64,000 bases of DNA from Mycobacterium colombiense (GTDB lineage: Bacteria; Actinomycetota; Actinomycetes; Mycobacteriales; Mycobacteriaceae), in contig NZ_QMEV01000002.1 in NCBI RefSeq assembly GCF_003284935.1, positions 62,001 through 126,000 of the forward strand, written 5' to 3'. A model generated the notes under the pieces. That model ran no database searches and had not been told where the DNA came from. It saw nothing but the letters and a program-made list of their open reading frames with translations. Shown piece after piece: positions 25,276-34,638 of this stretch. Position 1 is the stretch's first letter. The number at the start of each line of letters is the position of its first letter. The position numbers and the translations under genes are program-made.

Positions 25276-26124
25276 ATGACCGGACGTGTTGAGGGCAAAG
25301 TCGCTTTCGTCACCGGAGCGGCGCGCGGTCAGGGCCGCAGTCACGCGGTGCGGTTGGCCCAGGAGGGCGCCGACATCATCGCCATCGACATTTGCAAGCC
25401 CATCCGCGAAGGCGTCGTGGACACCGCGATCCCGGCATCGACACCCGAGGACCTCGCCGAGACCGCCGACCTGGTCAAGGGACACAACCGCAGGATCTTC
25501 ACGGCCGAGGTCGACGTGCGTGACTTCGACGCGCTCAAGGCGGCGGTGGACACCGGGGTCGAGCAGCTCGGCCGGCTCGACATCATCGTGGCCAACGCCG
25601 GGATCGGCAACGGCGGTGAAACGTTGGACAAGACCAGCGAAGAAGACTGGACCGAGATGATCGACATCAACCTGGCCGGGGTGTGGAAAACCGTGAAAGC
25701 CGGTGTGCCGCATCTGATCGCGGGCGGCAACGGCGGTTCGATCATCCTGACCAGCTCGGTGGGCGGGCTCAAGGCCTACCCCCACACCGGTCACTACGTC
25801 GCGGCCAAGCACGGCGTCGTCGGGCTGATGCGCGCCTTCGGAGTTGAACTGGGACAACACATGATTCGCGTCAACTCGGTGCATCCGACCCACGTCAAGA
25901 CGCCGATGCTGCACAACGACGGCACCTTCAAGATGTTCCGCCCCGACCTGGAAAACCCGGGGCCCGACGACATGGCGCCGATCTGTCAGCTGTTCCACAC
26001 GCTGCCGATCCCCTGGGTCGAGCCGATCGACATCAGCAACGCGGTGCTGTTCTTCGCCTCGGACGAGGCTCGCTACATCACCGGCGTGACCCTGCCCATC
26101 GACGCGGGTAGCTGCCTCAAGTAG
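25276..26124 (+). CDS. Mycofactocin-coupled SDR oxidoreductase
   Basis: 282 aa short-chain dehydrogenase of the mycofactocin-associated type. The hallmark VTGAARGQGRSHAVRLAQEG replaces the common TGGxxGIG, and the stretch DLAETADLVKGHNRRIFTAEVDVRD is a family insertion. Catalytic residues are in LTSSVGG and YVAAKHG. These enzymes hold a non-exchangeable NAD and pass electrons to the peptide cofactor mycofactocin, which mycobacteria make, rather than to free NAD. ATG preceded by a GGAG element. Downstream of TetR and the third operator copy; substrate is probably a secondary alcohol. Confidence 0.92.
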   Translation: MTGRVEGKVAFVTGAARGQGRSHAVRLAQEGADIIAIDICKPIREGVVDTAIPASTPEDLAETADLVKGHNRRIFTAEVDVRDFDALKAAVDTGVEQLGRLDIIVANAGIGNGGETLDKTSEEDWTEMIDINLAGVWKTVKAGVPHLIAGGNGGSIILTSSVGGLKAYPHTGHYVAAKHGVVGLMRAFGVELGQHMIRVNSVHPTHVKTPMLHNDGTFKMFRPDLENPGPDDMAPICQLFHTLPIPWVEPIDISNAVLFFASDEARYITGVTLPIDAGSCLK

Positions 26125-26127
26125 CCG

Positions 26128-26544
26128 CTAAAAGGGGCTGCTGTTCGACTGCCATTCGGCCGATTCGGGTCGCGGGCCATAGCGACGGACGTAGTCCTCG
26201 TGCATCCGTGCCTGTTTTTGCCGGTTGAGCACGTCGACCAGGTTCGGGTCCAGCCCATGGACGGCCAACCGGTGCCGGCGCCAGACCTTGTTCAGGGCAA
26301 GGGTTATCAGCAACGCCCAGATGTAAAGCGGCGCCGTCATCTCCGTGTGCACATAGAGCGAGGCGGGCAGCAACCAAAACGGGGCGAGGACCAGCAGGGG
26401 CGGTATGGCCCACCTGATCATGTGCCGGCGAATGGCACCCTCCCCGGCCAGATCGCGCGCCACCCAGTCACGCATCGAGTCGGGCAGTCGCCGGCCGTAG
26501 GCATAGCCGATGCGCTGCCAGAGATTGGGTTTTGCGGCGGTCAT
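26128..26544 (-). CDS. DUF5313-like small membrane protein
   Basis: 138 aa with two probable membrane helices (AIPPLLVLAPFWLLPASLYV and LYIWALLITLALNKVW), flanked by basic segments, and a charged tail RQKQARMHEDYVRRYGPRP. This matches the small actinobacterial DUF5313 type, function unknown. GAGGAG lies 6 nt before the ATG at 26544. It is 20 nt after the MarR gene on the same strand, so it may be under MarR control; an efflux or stress role would be a guess. Confidence 0.78.
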   Translation of the reverse strand: MTAAKPNLWQRIGYAYGRRLPDSMRDWVARDLAGEGAIRRHMIRWAIPPLLVLAPFWLLPASLYVHTEMTAPLYIWALLITLALNKVWRRHRLAVHGLDPNLVDVLNRQKQARMHEDYVRRYGPRPESAEWQSNSSPF

Positions 26545-26564
26545 AATGGCTCCTCGCGGTGATG

Positions 26565-27056
26565 TCAGGATTGCAGTGCGCCCGCCGCCACGGCGGCGGC
26601 GTTGATTCGGGTGAGTACTCGATGCAGGTTCTCGAGTTCGGACAGCTCGACACCCAGGCGCGCCACGACGGCGGGCGGAATCGCAAGTGCCTTCTGCCGC
26701 AACGCGATTCCGCGTTGCGTGAGCGTCACATCGGTGGTGCGCTCGTCGGCGGGATTCTTCGCACGAGTGATCAGCCCCTGCCCCTCCAAGCGCTTGAGCA
26801 TTGGCGACAGCGTCGCGGAGTCCATCTGTAACGCCGCGGCGATCTGCTTGACCGACAAGGGAAACTGGTCGGCCCCGGGCGTCTTGCGGTGATCCCACAG
26901 TGCCAGCATCACCAGATATTGCGGATGGGTCAGCCCGAGCGGCTCGAGGAGGGGTCGATACACCGCCAACACCGCCCGGTTGGTGGTCGCCAGCGCGAAG
27001 CACACCTGGTGTTCCAGGGCCAGCGGATCGATGTGGCGAATGGTCGGGGCGGCCAT
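26565..27056 (-). CDS. MarR-family transcriptional regulator
   Basis: 163 aa winged-helix regulator. Helix [21 protein letters not shown] is the recognition region, followed by the wing [19 protein letters not shown] and [13 protein letters not shown]. MarR dimers bind palindromes in their own promoters and are released by phenolic or lipophilic ligands or by thiol oxidation; one cysteine (QVCFAL) is near the N-terminus. ATG 27056 (a GTG one codon earlier also possible). Divergent from the SDR at 27143, so the 86-nt space between them is the expected control region. Confidence 0.88.
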   Translation of the reverse strand: MAAPTIRHIDPLALEHQVCFALATTNRAVLAVYRPLLEPLGLTHPQYLVMLALWDHRKTPGADQFPLSVKQIAAALQMDSATLSPMLKRLEGQGLITRAKNPADERTTDVTLTQRGIALRQKALAIPPAVVARLGVELSELENLHRVLTRINAAAVAAGALQS

Positions 27057-27142
27057 CACTACATCGTGCCCTAATAGTTAGCGTGCTACCTACATGATGT
27101 CCCTCACACCGTCCACCGCGGGAGGTAATACGCTCGGCAGCT

Positions 27143-27973
27143 ATGGACGATTTCCAGGGACGCGGGGCAGTCATCACCGGCGGTGCAAGCGGCATCGGTT
27201 TGGCCACCGCCACCGAATTCGCCCGCCGGGGGGCCCGCGTTGTGCTCTCCGACGTCGATCAGCCCGCACTGGAACAGGCGGTGAATCGGCTGCGCGCCGA
27301 GGGGTTCGACGCGCATGGGGTGCTCTGCGACGTCCGGCACCTCGAGGAGATGGTTCACCTCGCGGACGAGTCGTTCCGGTTGCTCGGCCAGGTCGACGTC
27401 GTGTTCAGCAATGCGGGCATCGTCGTCGCGGGACCGATGGCCCAGACGAACCACGACGACTGGCGCTGGGTGATCGACATCGACCTCTGGGGCTCGATCC
27501 ATGCCGTCGAGGCGTTCGTCCCGAGGCTGATCGATCAGGGCACGGGCGGACACATCGCATTCACCGCGTCCTTCGCCGGGCTGGTGCCCAACAACGGCCT
27601 TGGTACCTACGGCGTCGCCAAGTACGGGGTCGTCGGACTCGCCGAAACGCTGGCCCGCGAGCTCAAGCCCAACGGCATCGGGGTTTCGGTGCTGTGCCCG
27701 ATGGTGGTCGAGACCAAGCTGGTCTCCAATTCCGAACGGATTCGCGGCGCCGACTACGGACTCTCAGCGTCGCCCGAGGGCGCCTTTGGGACACTGCCGA
27801 CCCAGGACGAGGCGGTCGGCGCCGACGACGTCGCGCGGTTGACGGCCGATGCGATCCTGGCCAATCGGCTGTACGTGCTGCCGCACGGGGCCGCCCGGGA
27901 CTCGATCCGTCGCCGGTTCGAGCGCATTGACCGGACCTTCGACGAACAGGCCGCCGAGGGCTGGACGCACTAG
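27143..27973 (+). CDS. Short-chain dehydrogenase/reductase
   Basis: 276 aa classical SDR. TGGASGIGLATA cofactor loop, SNAGIVVAGP, FTASFAGLVP with the catalytic Ser, and YGVAKYGVVGLAE with Tyr/Lys. The tail after about residue 200 is longer than in simple SDRs. It oxidises an alcohol or reduces a ketone with NAD(P). GGAGG lies 17 nt before the ATG, rather far, but no other in-frame start exists between. Divergent from MarR, which probably represses it. The end is convergent with the SDR at 28049-28858. Confidence 0.88.
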   Translation: MDDFQGRGAVITGGASGIGLATATEFARRGARVVLSDVDQPALEQAVNRLRAEGFDAHGVLCDVRHLEEMVHLADESFRLLGQVDVVFSNAGIVVAGPMAQTNHDDWRWVIDIDLWGSIHAVEAFVPRLIDQGTGGHIAFTASFAGLVPNNGLGTYGVAKYGVVGLAETLARELKPNGIGVSVLCPMVVETKLVSNSERIRGADYGLSASPEGAFGTLPTQDEAVGADDVARLTADAILANRLYVLPHGAARDSIRRRFERIDRTFDEQAAEGWTH

Positions 27974-28048
27974 GTTGATGGCGGCGCCCCGTCCCCCGCG
28001 GGCGGAAGGTGCCCCCGGCGCCCGGCTTCACCGCACCCGCGACCGCCG

Positions 28049-28858
28049 CTAGGGCGTCGGGCCCAGCCGGTAATCACCGGTCTGGGGGTCGTGATACCAG
28101 CCGCCGGCAGCGTGGGTGCCGCCGTCGACGTGCAGCGTCTGACCGGTGAGGTAGACCGACATGTCGGAAGCCAAAAACACCGCGGTGCCGGCGATTTCGT
28201 CGACATGACCGGGACGCCCCAGCGGCACGATGTCGGCCATCGCCGCCGCCGCACCGTCGCTGTTGAGCGCGGCCAGGCCCTCGGTGAGCGTGATATCGGG
28301 CGCTATCGCGTTGACCCGGATGCCGTGCGGCGCCAACTCCAGGGCCGCGGTCTTGGTGTAGTTGATGACACCCGCCTTGGCCGCGGCGTATGCCGCATAG
28401 CCCGGTGCGGCTCGCACGCCTTCGATCGACGTCACCGAGATGACGCTGCCGCCAACACCGGCGGCCACCATCTGCCGGGCAACTCGCTGGGTGCAGAGCA
28501 GCACGTGGCGCAGGTTCGCCTTATACAGTGCGTCCCAGCCGTTTTCGCTCGTGTCGAGGAGGGCCGAGGAGAACACGCCGCCGGCATTGTTCACCAGGAT
28601 CGTCGGCGCGCCCAGCTCGGCGCTGGTGCGCTCCAGGGCGGCGTCCACCTGGGCGGCGTCTCGGACGTCGGTGACGATTCCCAGGGCTCCGATGGCGTCG
28701 GATGCCTGGGCGCAGGTCTGCGGGTCGCGCTCCCAGATCGCCACCCGCGCACCGAATGCGGCCATGCCGGCGGCGATGCCGCGACCGATGCCCGCTCCCC
28801 CGCCGGTCACCACCGCGACGCGGTCGGTGAGCAGAATGTTCGAGGGGTCGATCGCCAT
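28049..28858 (-). CDS. Short-chain dehydrogenase/reductase
   Basis: 269 aa classical SDR: VTGGGAGIGRGIAAGM, VNNAGGVFSS, SVTSIEGVRAA and YAAAKAGVINYTK, closing with LTGQTLHVDGGTHAAGGW. Last gene of the long minus-strand operon that runs from the TetR at 37979; it starts 6 nt after the CoA-transferase stop. In this setting it could oxidise a 3-hydroxyacyl-CoA made by the crotonase-like protein, but the specificity is not visible. Confidence 0.9.
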   Translation of the reverse strand: MAIDPSNILLTDRVAVVTGGGAGIGRGIAAGMAAFGARVAIWERDPQTCAQASDAIGALGIVTDVRDAAQVDAALERTSAELGAPTILVNNAGGVFSSALLDTSENGWDALYKANLRHVLLCTQRVARQMVAAGVGGSVISVTSIEGVRAAPGYAAYAAAKAGVINYTKTAALELAPHGIRVNAIAPDITLTEGLAALNSDGAAAAMADIVPLGRPGHVDEIAGTAVFLASDMSVYLTGQTLHVDGGTHAAGGWYHDPQTGDYRLGPTP

Positions 28859-28864
28859 CGTCGT

Positions 28865-31288
28865 TCAGCTCCGCGCGTGCATCGCCGGTGCGCTGCCGAT
28901 CACACCGTCGGCTTCCAGTTCGGCGATCTCCGAATCCGACAAGCCCAGCCGGGACAGCAGTTCGTGATTGTGCTGCCCCAGCAACGGCGCATGCGCGGTG
29001 TGGAACTTGTCGGGCCCCGTCGAGAACCTCATCGGCACGGTGCTGAGCCTAGCCGGACCGTTGACGGGATGGTCGACGACTTCGAAGAAGTCCCGGAATG
29101 CCAGCTGTTCGAGCTCGGCTTGCCGGTGCGGTTGCATGACCTTGGCCACCGGCACGCCCGCGTCCCACAGGGTTGCGACGATTTCGTCGCGGGTGCGGTG
29201 CTCGCACCAGGCGGCGAGTCGCTGGTCGATTCGATCCTCATGCAGCCGCCGGCCCGCCTCGGTCGAGAGCGCGGGATCGGTTGCCCACGAGGGTGATCCG
29301 ATCGCCCGGGCCAGATTGGCCCACTGCGCGTCGGTGGTCACGGCGATTGCGACCCAGCTGTCGGGCCGGCCGAACTCGTCGATGTCGGCGCTGAGATAGA
29401 GGTTCTGCGGCGCGGCGGTCGGTCCTCGGTTGCCGGCGCGGTGCAGCACGGCCCCGTACGCCGAGTACTCGATCACCTGCTCGGCGGCGATGCTGAGCGC
29501 GGCATCGACCATCGCCGCTTCGACGAACACGCCCTCGCCGGTGCGGCGCCGGTGCTCGAGCGCGAGCAGTATCGCGTTGAGCGCGTGCACCCCGGCGTTC
29601 GGATCGCCGATCGAATACGGGTCATACGGCGTGCGATCCGGGTAGCCGGTGAGCCAACTCACCCCGGAGGCCGATTCGATGACGTAGGCGAACGCCGGGT
29701 TGTCACGCCACGGTCCCTCGATGCCGAAGCCCGGCATCCGCACCATCACGATGTCCGGCCGAATCAATTGAGCGGCTGCGAAATCCAGGCCGATCTGGTC
29801 GAGCACCCGCGGCGTGAAGTTCTCCACCAGCACGTCGGACGTCGCGACGAGCTCACGCAACAATTCCCGGCCCCGCGGACTCTGCAGGTCCAGGGTCAGC
29901 CCCTTCTTGTTGGTGTTGAGTGCCTCGAAGATCGGCGACTTCTCCCACCACCGGTCCTCGGTGAGCGGTATGCCGGCGATCATCCGCGTGCCGTCGGGAC
30001 GGCGGGTGGACTCGACGTGGATGACCTCGGCGCCGAGCAAGGCCAGCGAATGGGTGCAGCACGGGCCCGCCCAGAACGTCGTCAGGTCCAGCACCCGGAT
30101 GCCGCTGAGCGGCAACGCCTTCGCGGCTCCGCTCGGCGTAGGCCGCGGCCGTAGCTGCGCGGCGCGGTAGTGCTCGGTGTGCTCGCCCAGCCGCGGCGCC
30201 GGCTGCGGTTGGCGTAGCCGCGCGGGCCGCATGCGGTACGGGTGGCTGGGCTGCTGGAAGCCGTCGCGCGGATTGCGCACGAATGAATCGCGCTCCAGGA
30301 ACTGATCGAACGAGGTCACGTTGGCGCCGTTGGCGACGGGCGCGTTGGGGATGCGGAATGCCGAGGCCAGTTCCCGGATTTCGTCGACCGGGGTGTCGGC
30401 CAGCCAGGCGAAGATCTCCTCGGCGTGGATGTTCGCCTGCTCGGTGATCGACAGCGGCGATTGCTCGTCGATCCACTCGGGATGGCCGACCATCGCGCAC
30501 AAGTCGAACCACTGCTGGGCGGTCCCACACCCGAGATCGACCAGGCCGTCCTTGGCCTGAGCCACTCCCGGAATCGTCGGCCGCCGCATGTCTCGCCACG
30601 GCCGCCCGAGCAGTTCGAAGTAGGAGACCGGGTAATAGGTCAGGCACAGGATCTGCGTCTCGAGCATCGACAGGTCCAGCAGTTCCCCTGGGCCGCCGTC
30701 GATTCGGCGCCATCGGGATGCCAGGGTGGCCACGCTCGCGTAGACGCCGGCCAAGTATTCACCGACCTGACCGCCGACGAAGACCGGCGGACGCTCCTGC
30801 TCGCCGCGGCCCAGCCCGACGATTCCCCCCGACCAGGCCTGCAGCGTGAACTCGGTCGCCGCGCGGTCGCGCCAGGGGCCCTCCAGGCCGAACGGGGTGA
30901 TGGAGGTGACGACGAGATGCGGGTGCCGGGCATGGATGGCGCGCGGCGTGAAGGCCGGGTGCGCGGCGATTTCGGAGCCGGCTGACCACACCACCGCGTC
31001 CGCGGCGCCCAGCAGCCGGTTCACCAGTTCGGTGTCGTCGTCGCTGGCGGGATCGGCAACGACGCTGTGTTTCGCCCCGGCCAGGAAGCTGAACAGGGCG
31101 CCGTCGCGGCCGGTCGGGATGGCGGCGCCCGAGGCCGACCATGTCCGCAGCGAATCACCCTCTGGTGGCTCCACTTTCACGACACTGGAGCCGCCGTCGG
31201 CAAGCAGCTTGGTGCAGTAGGCCCCCGCTATCCCGGTGGTCAGGTCGATCACGGTATAGCCGGCAAGCGGCGGTTCGATGTCTGCCAC
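28865..31288 (-). CDS. Double-domain family III CoA-transferase (CaiB/BaiF)
   Basis: 807 aa made of two CaiB/BaiF domains in tandem, roughly residues 8-370 and 390-800; the usual protein is about 400 aa. Both begin with a similar motif (VIDLTTGIAGAYCTKLLADG and VLDLTTFWAGPCCTHSLALL). In the second half the catalytic Asp is D562 in YSIGDPNAGVHA; in the first half the same place reads VGEYLAG with E177. So one half may be catalytic and the other structural. It moves CoA between acyl groups to activate a carboxylic acid. GTG 31288 overlaps the crotonase stop by 1 nt (TAGTG), better than the ATG at 31342 that would overlap by 55 nt. Confidence 0.88.
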   Translation of the reverse strand: MADIEPPLAGYTVIDLTTGIAGAYCTKLLADGGSSVVKVEPPEGDSLRTWSASGAAIPTGRDGALFSFLAGAKHSVVADPASDDDTELVNRLLGAADAVVWSAGSEIAAHPAFTPRAIHARHPHLVVTSITPFGLEGPWRDRAATEFTLQAWSGGIVGLGRGEQERPPVFVGGQVGEYLAGVYASVATLASRWRRIDGGPGELLDLSMLETQILCLTYYPVSYFELLGRPWRDMRRPTIPGVAQAKDGLVDLGCGTAQQWFDLCAMVGHPEWIDEQSPLSITEQANIHAEEIFAWLADTPVDEIRELASAFRIPNAPVANGANVTSFDQFLERDSFVRNPRDGFQQPSHPYRMRPARLRQPQPAPRLGEHTEHYRAAQLRPRPTPSGAAKALPLSGIRVLDLTTFWAGPCCTHSLALLGAEVIHVESTRRPDGTRMIAGIPLTEDRWWEKSPIFEALNTNKKGLTLDLQSPRGRELLRELVATSDVLVENFTPRVLDQIGLDFAAAQLIRPDIVMVRMPGFGIEGPWRDNPAFAYVIESASGVSWLTGYPDRTPYDPYSIGDPNAGVHALNAILLALEHRRRTGEGVFVEAAMVDAALSIAAEQVIEYSAYGAVLHRAGNRGPTAAPQNLYLSADIDEFGRPDSWVAIAVTTDAQWANLARAIGSPSWATDPALSTEAGRRLHEDRIDQRLAAWCEHRTRDEIVATLWDAGVPVAKVMQPHRQAELEQLAFRDFFEVVDHPVNGPARLSTVPMRFSTGPDKFHTAHAPLLGQHNHELLSRLGLSDSEIAELEADGVIGSAPAMHARS

Positions 31289-32265
31289 TACTTCTTTTTC
31301 TTCGCTTTGGCTTGTTTGCGCGCCTTCTTGCTCAGCCGCCATTCGGCGGGGAACTTGTCGTCGTTGTCCTTGACCGCGTCGCCCAGGCCCCGCTGCATCG
31401 CGTCATCGAGCATCAGCTCGTCGCCCGCGTCCGGGCGGACGCTGCCTCCCAACGACTCGAATACGCCGCTGAGCATGCTGCCCAGGTATTCGCCCTGGAA
31501 CTGCTTCATGATCTCGAAGAAGACCTTCTGCATGAAGACCGTGTCGGTGGGCCGGTTACTGGCGCAGGCGAGCGCGTATTTCCCCACCTCCGCCTCGAGT
31601 TCAGCCCGCGGCACCACGCTGTTGAGGAAGTTGCAGTCATACATCTCCGCGGCGGTGAAAGCCCTTCCGGTGAACACCATTTCCTGAAACTTCCGGATGC
31701 CCATGGTCTGCGCCCACCACCACATGCGCGGTCCCCAGCCGTAATAGCGAAACGACGGGTGCCCGAACAGCGCGTCGTCGCTGGAGATCACCAGGTCGGC
31801 ATCCGCGGCTTGGTAGAAGTGCCAGCCGTAGCAGTAGCCTTTGGCCTCGAGGATGCTGATCTTTTTGAAGTCCTGCAGGCCGCGGATGCCCGAGTTCGGG
31901 TTGGCATACCACTGGCCGAGGGTGGCGCCGTTCCGGAACGACCCCTGCGGCGGATATCGGACCTCGTCGGCGCCGATGCGGTACTCGGCGAGCCGCGGGC
32001 CCTGGTCGGTCGCGTCGCGCATCTGCATGACCTCGGTGAGGTCCGCGCCCGAACCCAGGTCGTCGCCGGCACCGCGGACCACCAGGACCTTGACGTCGTC
32101 GTCGATGTTGGCCCGGTGCAACAGGTCTGCGTAGCGCACCCGCGCGGCGACCGTCGGCGCATTGAGATAGTCCGGCCGGTCGAACGTGATCGTGGCGATC
32201 CGCGTCGTGGTGTCCTTGTCGTAGCGGATGATCTCCTCGGCCGCCGGCTCCGAGCGCTTGGCCAT
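31288..32265 (-). CDS. Enoyl-CoA hydratase/isomerase-like (crotonase fold), lysine-rich tail
   Basis: 325 aa crotonase fold, longer than the usual 260. First oxyanion-hole region is GAGDDLGSGADLTEV. The second, KGYCYGWHFYQAADADLVIS, lacks the standard GGG, and the block SDDALFGHPSFRYYGWGP has no glutamates at the usual catalytic places, so simple hydration is doubtful; decarboxylase or hydrolase chemistry is possible. Tryptophan-rich RMWWWAQTMG. The protein ends in KKARKQAKAKKKK, a basic tail of the kind seen on some actinobacterial crotonases. Coupled to the CoA-transferase by TAGTG. Confidence 0.86.
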   Translation of the reverse strand: MAKRSEPAAEEIIRYDKDTTTRIATITFDRPDYLNAPTVAARVRYADLLHRANIDDDVKVLVVRGAGDDLGSGADLTEVMQMRDATDQGPRLAEYRIGADEVRYPPQGSFRNGATLGQWYANPNSGIRGLQDFKKISILEAKGYCYGWHFYQAADADLVISSDDALFGHPSFRYYGWGPRMWWWAQTMGIRKFQEMVFTGRAFTAAEMYDCNFLNSVVPRAELEAEVGKYALACASNRPTDTVFMQKVFFEIMKQFQGEYLGSMLSGVFESLGGSVRPDAGDELMLDDAMQRGLGDAVKDNDDKFPAEWRLSKKARKQAKAKKKK

Positions 32266-32267
32266 GG

Positions 32268-33395
32268 CTACGGCTGCCAGAACGGACTACCGGTGAGCAC
32301 TTCGGGGCCGGCGGCGGTGATCAGGACCGCTTCTCGCCCGAATATCGCGCCGACTCCCTCTTCCCACACATAGCCCGTCACGGCCAGCACCATGCCGGGC
32401 TCGAGGCGTTCGGCGGCCGCGGTGGTCGGCAGGTGCTGGGACACGACGGGCGGGTCGAACCCCATGCCGAGACCGCGGGCCACCGGCATCGGCGGCGCGG
32501 GCTCGCCCGAGGCGTCGTAGGCGGCGAGCAGTTCGTCCGCGCCCGCGCCGGGCCGGCAGGCGCCGATCAGCTTGTCCCACAAGTGCTCCCAGCGACGCTG
32601 CAGGACGGCGGCCCCGTCGGGCGCAGTCCTGGGGTCGGCCGGCCAGGTGCGGCCGACCTCGCCGACATAGCCTCCCGCCAGCACTCCAGCGGAGAACGCG
32701 ACCAGGTCACCGTCTTGGATACGACCATCGCCATGTGCCCGCCGCCATGGGTGCTTGCGCGAAGTCACCCATGCGACATCCTGATTCGACGGGGTGCTCA
32801 CCCCGCCGGCCGCGGCTGCCTCCAGCAAGACGCCGGCCAGCGCCTGCTCGCTCACCCCCGGCCGCAACTCGGACACCGCGACGGCCAGCGCCGACTCGGC
32901 CACCGCGACGGATTCGCGGATCGCGGCGATCTCCTCGTCCGTCTTGATTCGGCGCGCCGCCCGCATGGCAAGCTCGCCATCGACGAGCTGCGCGTTGGGA
33001 AATGCGGTCGGCAGCAACTGCGCGAAAACCGGTGACAGCGCGTCGGTTCCGACGCGCCGTGCCGTCGCCGCACCGTCGATGCGTTGCAGCGCCGACATGG
33101 TGTTCATCGGGTTCCACGAGATGCCGTAGAGGTTTTCGTGCGGGATGTCGTCGGGAACGCCCTCGTCCCAGGTGCTCAGGAGGTGGACGGCACCCGTCTC
33201 ACGCACCAGCACGCACGTCGGGCCGAAGGGCCGGGTGCCGGCGACCCACAGTTGCGGGGCCCCGGTGACATACCGGACATTGGCTTGCCGGCCGAGGACC
33301 AGGACGTCGAGATCGTGCGCCGCCATCTGGGCCAGCGCCCGCTCGCGGCGCCCCAGGCGCAGCGTGCGCTCGTCAGGGCAGACGTCAACTGACAT
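32268..33395 (-). CDS. M24 peptidase-fold protein with degenerate metal site
   Basis: 375 aa with the two-domain layout of Xaa-Pro aminopeptidases (creatinase-like N-domain, pita-bread C-domain). The metal ligands are largely lost: the first Asp is S235 (VAFSAG), the second is E246 (YVGEVGRTW), the metal-binding His position is L309 (ARGLGMGF), and only E355 (FGREAVLIT) is kept. It therefore looks like a pseudopeptidase or metal-free enzyme such as creatinase. It overlaps the intact M24 gene upstream by 11 nt, and the two may form a heterodimer. Start at ATG 33395; ATGs at 33404 and 33413 are alternatives. Confidence 0.83.
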   Translation of the reverse strand: MSVDVCPDERTLRLGRRERALAQMAAHDLDVLVLGRQANVRYVTGAPQLWVAGTRPFGPTCVLVRETGAVHLLSTWDEGVPDDIPHENLYGISWNPMNTMSALQRIDGAATARRVGTDALSPVFAQLLPTAFPNAQLVDGELAMRAARRIKTDEEIAAIRESVAVAESALAVAVSELRPGVSEQALAGVLLEAAAAGGVSTPSNQDVAWVTSRKHPWRRAHGDGRIQDGDLVAFSAGVLAGGYVGEVGRTWPADPRTAPDGAAVLQRRWEHLWDKLIGACRPGAGADELLAAYDASGEPAPPMPVARGLGMGFDPPVVSQHLPTTAAAERLEPGMVLAVTGYVWEEGVGAIFGREAVLITAAGPEVLTGSPFWQP

Positions 33396-34638
33396 GGGAG
33401 CCATAGGGGTCATAGGGGTAGTTGGTCAAACGGATCCAGCCTTCCTCGGTGATCACCAGGACCTCTTCGCTGCGATAGCCGCCGGTGCCGTCCTCCCACA
33501 CCACGGGCTCTAGCACCAGCACCATCCCGGATTGCAGGACGAAATTCTCGTCGAACTCCTGGCCGAGATCGGTTCCGATCATCGGCATTTCGGCGGCATT
33601 GACGCCGATACCGTGGCCCAGGTAGAAGTGCGGCAACCACGGCTTGCTGCCGCCGTTGGCCTTGATGGCGGCGCGCCCGAGATCGGCCGCGGTCACACCG
33701 GCCTTGGCGACACCCAGCACCGCGCTCATGATCTCGAACCACTTGTCGAACTGCGCCTGCTGACGCGGTGACGGATCGCGGCCGACGATCCAGGTGCGCC
33801 CGAAGTCCGAACAGTAGCCCTGATAGGTGATGCTGACGTCGGTCCACAGCACGTCGCCCTCGGCCAGCTCGCGTTCGGTGGTCAGCAGCGGCAGCGCCAG
33901 ATCACCGTGCGTGGTCCACACCCCCTCGGCCTTGCTGGGCGGCATCACCTGCCAGATCGGTTCGAGCATGCTGGCCGTCGCGCCCAGCTCGAAGGCGCGG
34001 CGCAAAAAGCTTGCCGACAAATCGATCTGACGGATCCCGGGCGCCAGGCGCTTCTGCACCTCGACCATCGCCTCATCGGTGATCCGGATCGCGGTGCGCA
34101 TGCACGACAATTCGTCCGGCGTTTTGACCGACTTGGCGGCGCTCACGATGGCCGCGGCGTCAACGGGTGCCCCGCCCGGGAACAAGACCTCGGCGGCACG
34201 CGACATGGCGCCGGTGAACTCGTCGACCGCGACCACCGCTTTGGCCGGGATGAGATCTGCCAGCTGACGCGCGAAGTGCTGGACGCCCTCGTCGAATTCG
34301 AGATACACGGGCCCGTGCAGGTGATCGGCCGGCAGGTCCGACTCCTGGGACGCACCCTCGCGGAACGGCAGGAACAGGTGTGGCCACTCGTCGTCGGCGA
34401 GCACCACGGCCACCGGCCGCTCGACGTAGGACAATCCGGCGTCGCCGAGCGGCCAGCTGGCTCCGGTGGCATAGACCACCGCGTTGTTGCCCAGCAGGAT
34501 CATCGCGTCGACACCGCGCTCGCCCATCGCCGAGCGCAGCCGCGCCCCGGTCTCGCGGCGCAGGCGGGCCAGGTCGGCGGTTTCGGGGATCACCAGCCCG
34601 TGGCCGGTGTTGGCATCCAGTCGCGCGAACGTCGTCAC
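33385..34638 (-). CDS. M24-family metallopeptidase (Xaa-Pro aminopeptidase-like)
   Basis: 417 aa. The pita-bread metal site is complete: D267 (LWTDVSI), D278 (CSDFGRTW), H342 (LGHGIGVN), E377 (LEPVVWEDG) and E391 (SEEVLVIT). The N-domain is creatinase-like. Such enzymes cut X-Pro bonds or C-N bonds in small molecules such as creatine-type amides. GTG 34638 overlaps the amidohydrolase stop by one base (TAGTG), so the longer open frame upstream is excluded. Context with an amidohydrolase, P450 and CoA-transferase suggests small-molecule catabolism rather than protein turnover. Confidence 0.88.
   Translation of the reverse strand: MTTFARLDANTGHGLVIPETADLARLRRETGARLRSAMGERGVDAMILLGNNAVVYATGASWPLGDAGLSYVERPVAVVLADDEWPHLFLPFREGASQESDLPADHLHGPVYLEFDEGVQHFARQLADLIPAKAVVAVDEFTGAMSRAAEVLFPGGAPVDAAAIVSAAKSVKTPDELSCMRTAIRITDEAMVEVQKRLAPGIRQIDLSASFLRRAFELGATASMLEPIWQVMPPSKAEGVWTTHGDLALPLLTTERELAEGDVLWTDVSITYQGYCSDFGRTWIVGRDPSPRQQAQFDKWFEIMSAVLGVAKAGVTAADLGRAAIKANGGSKPWLPHFYLGHGIGVNAAEMPMIGTDLGQEFDENFVLQSGMVLVLEPVVWEDGTGGYRSEEVLVITEEGWIRLTNYPYDPYGSHVS

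Noticed and set aside
31289..31342. Longer start of the double CoA-transferase at ATG 31342
   Set aside because: It would overlap the crotonase gene by 55 nt and add a Glu/Gln-rich segment that is the antisense-frame reading of the Lys-rich tail; GTG 31288 gives the normal family start.
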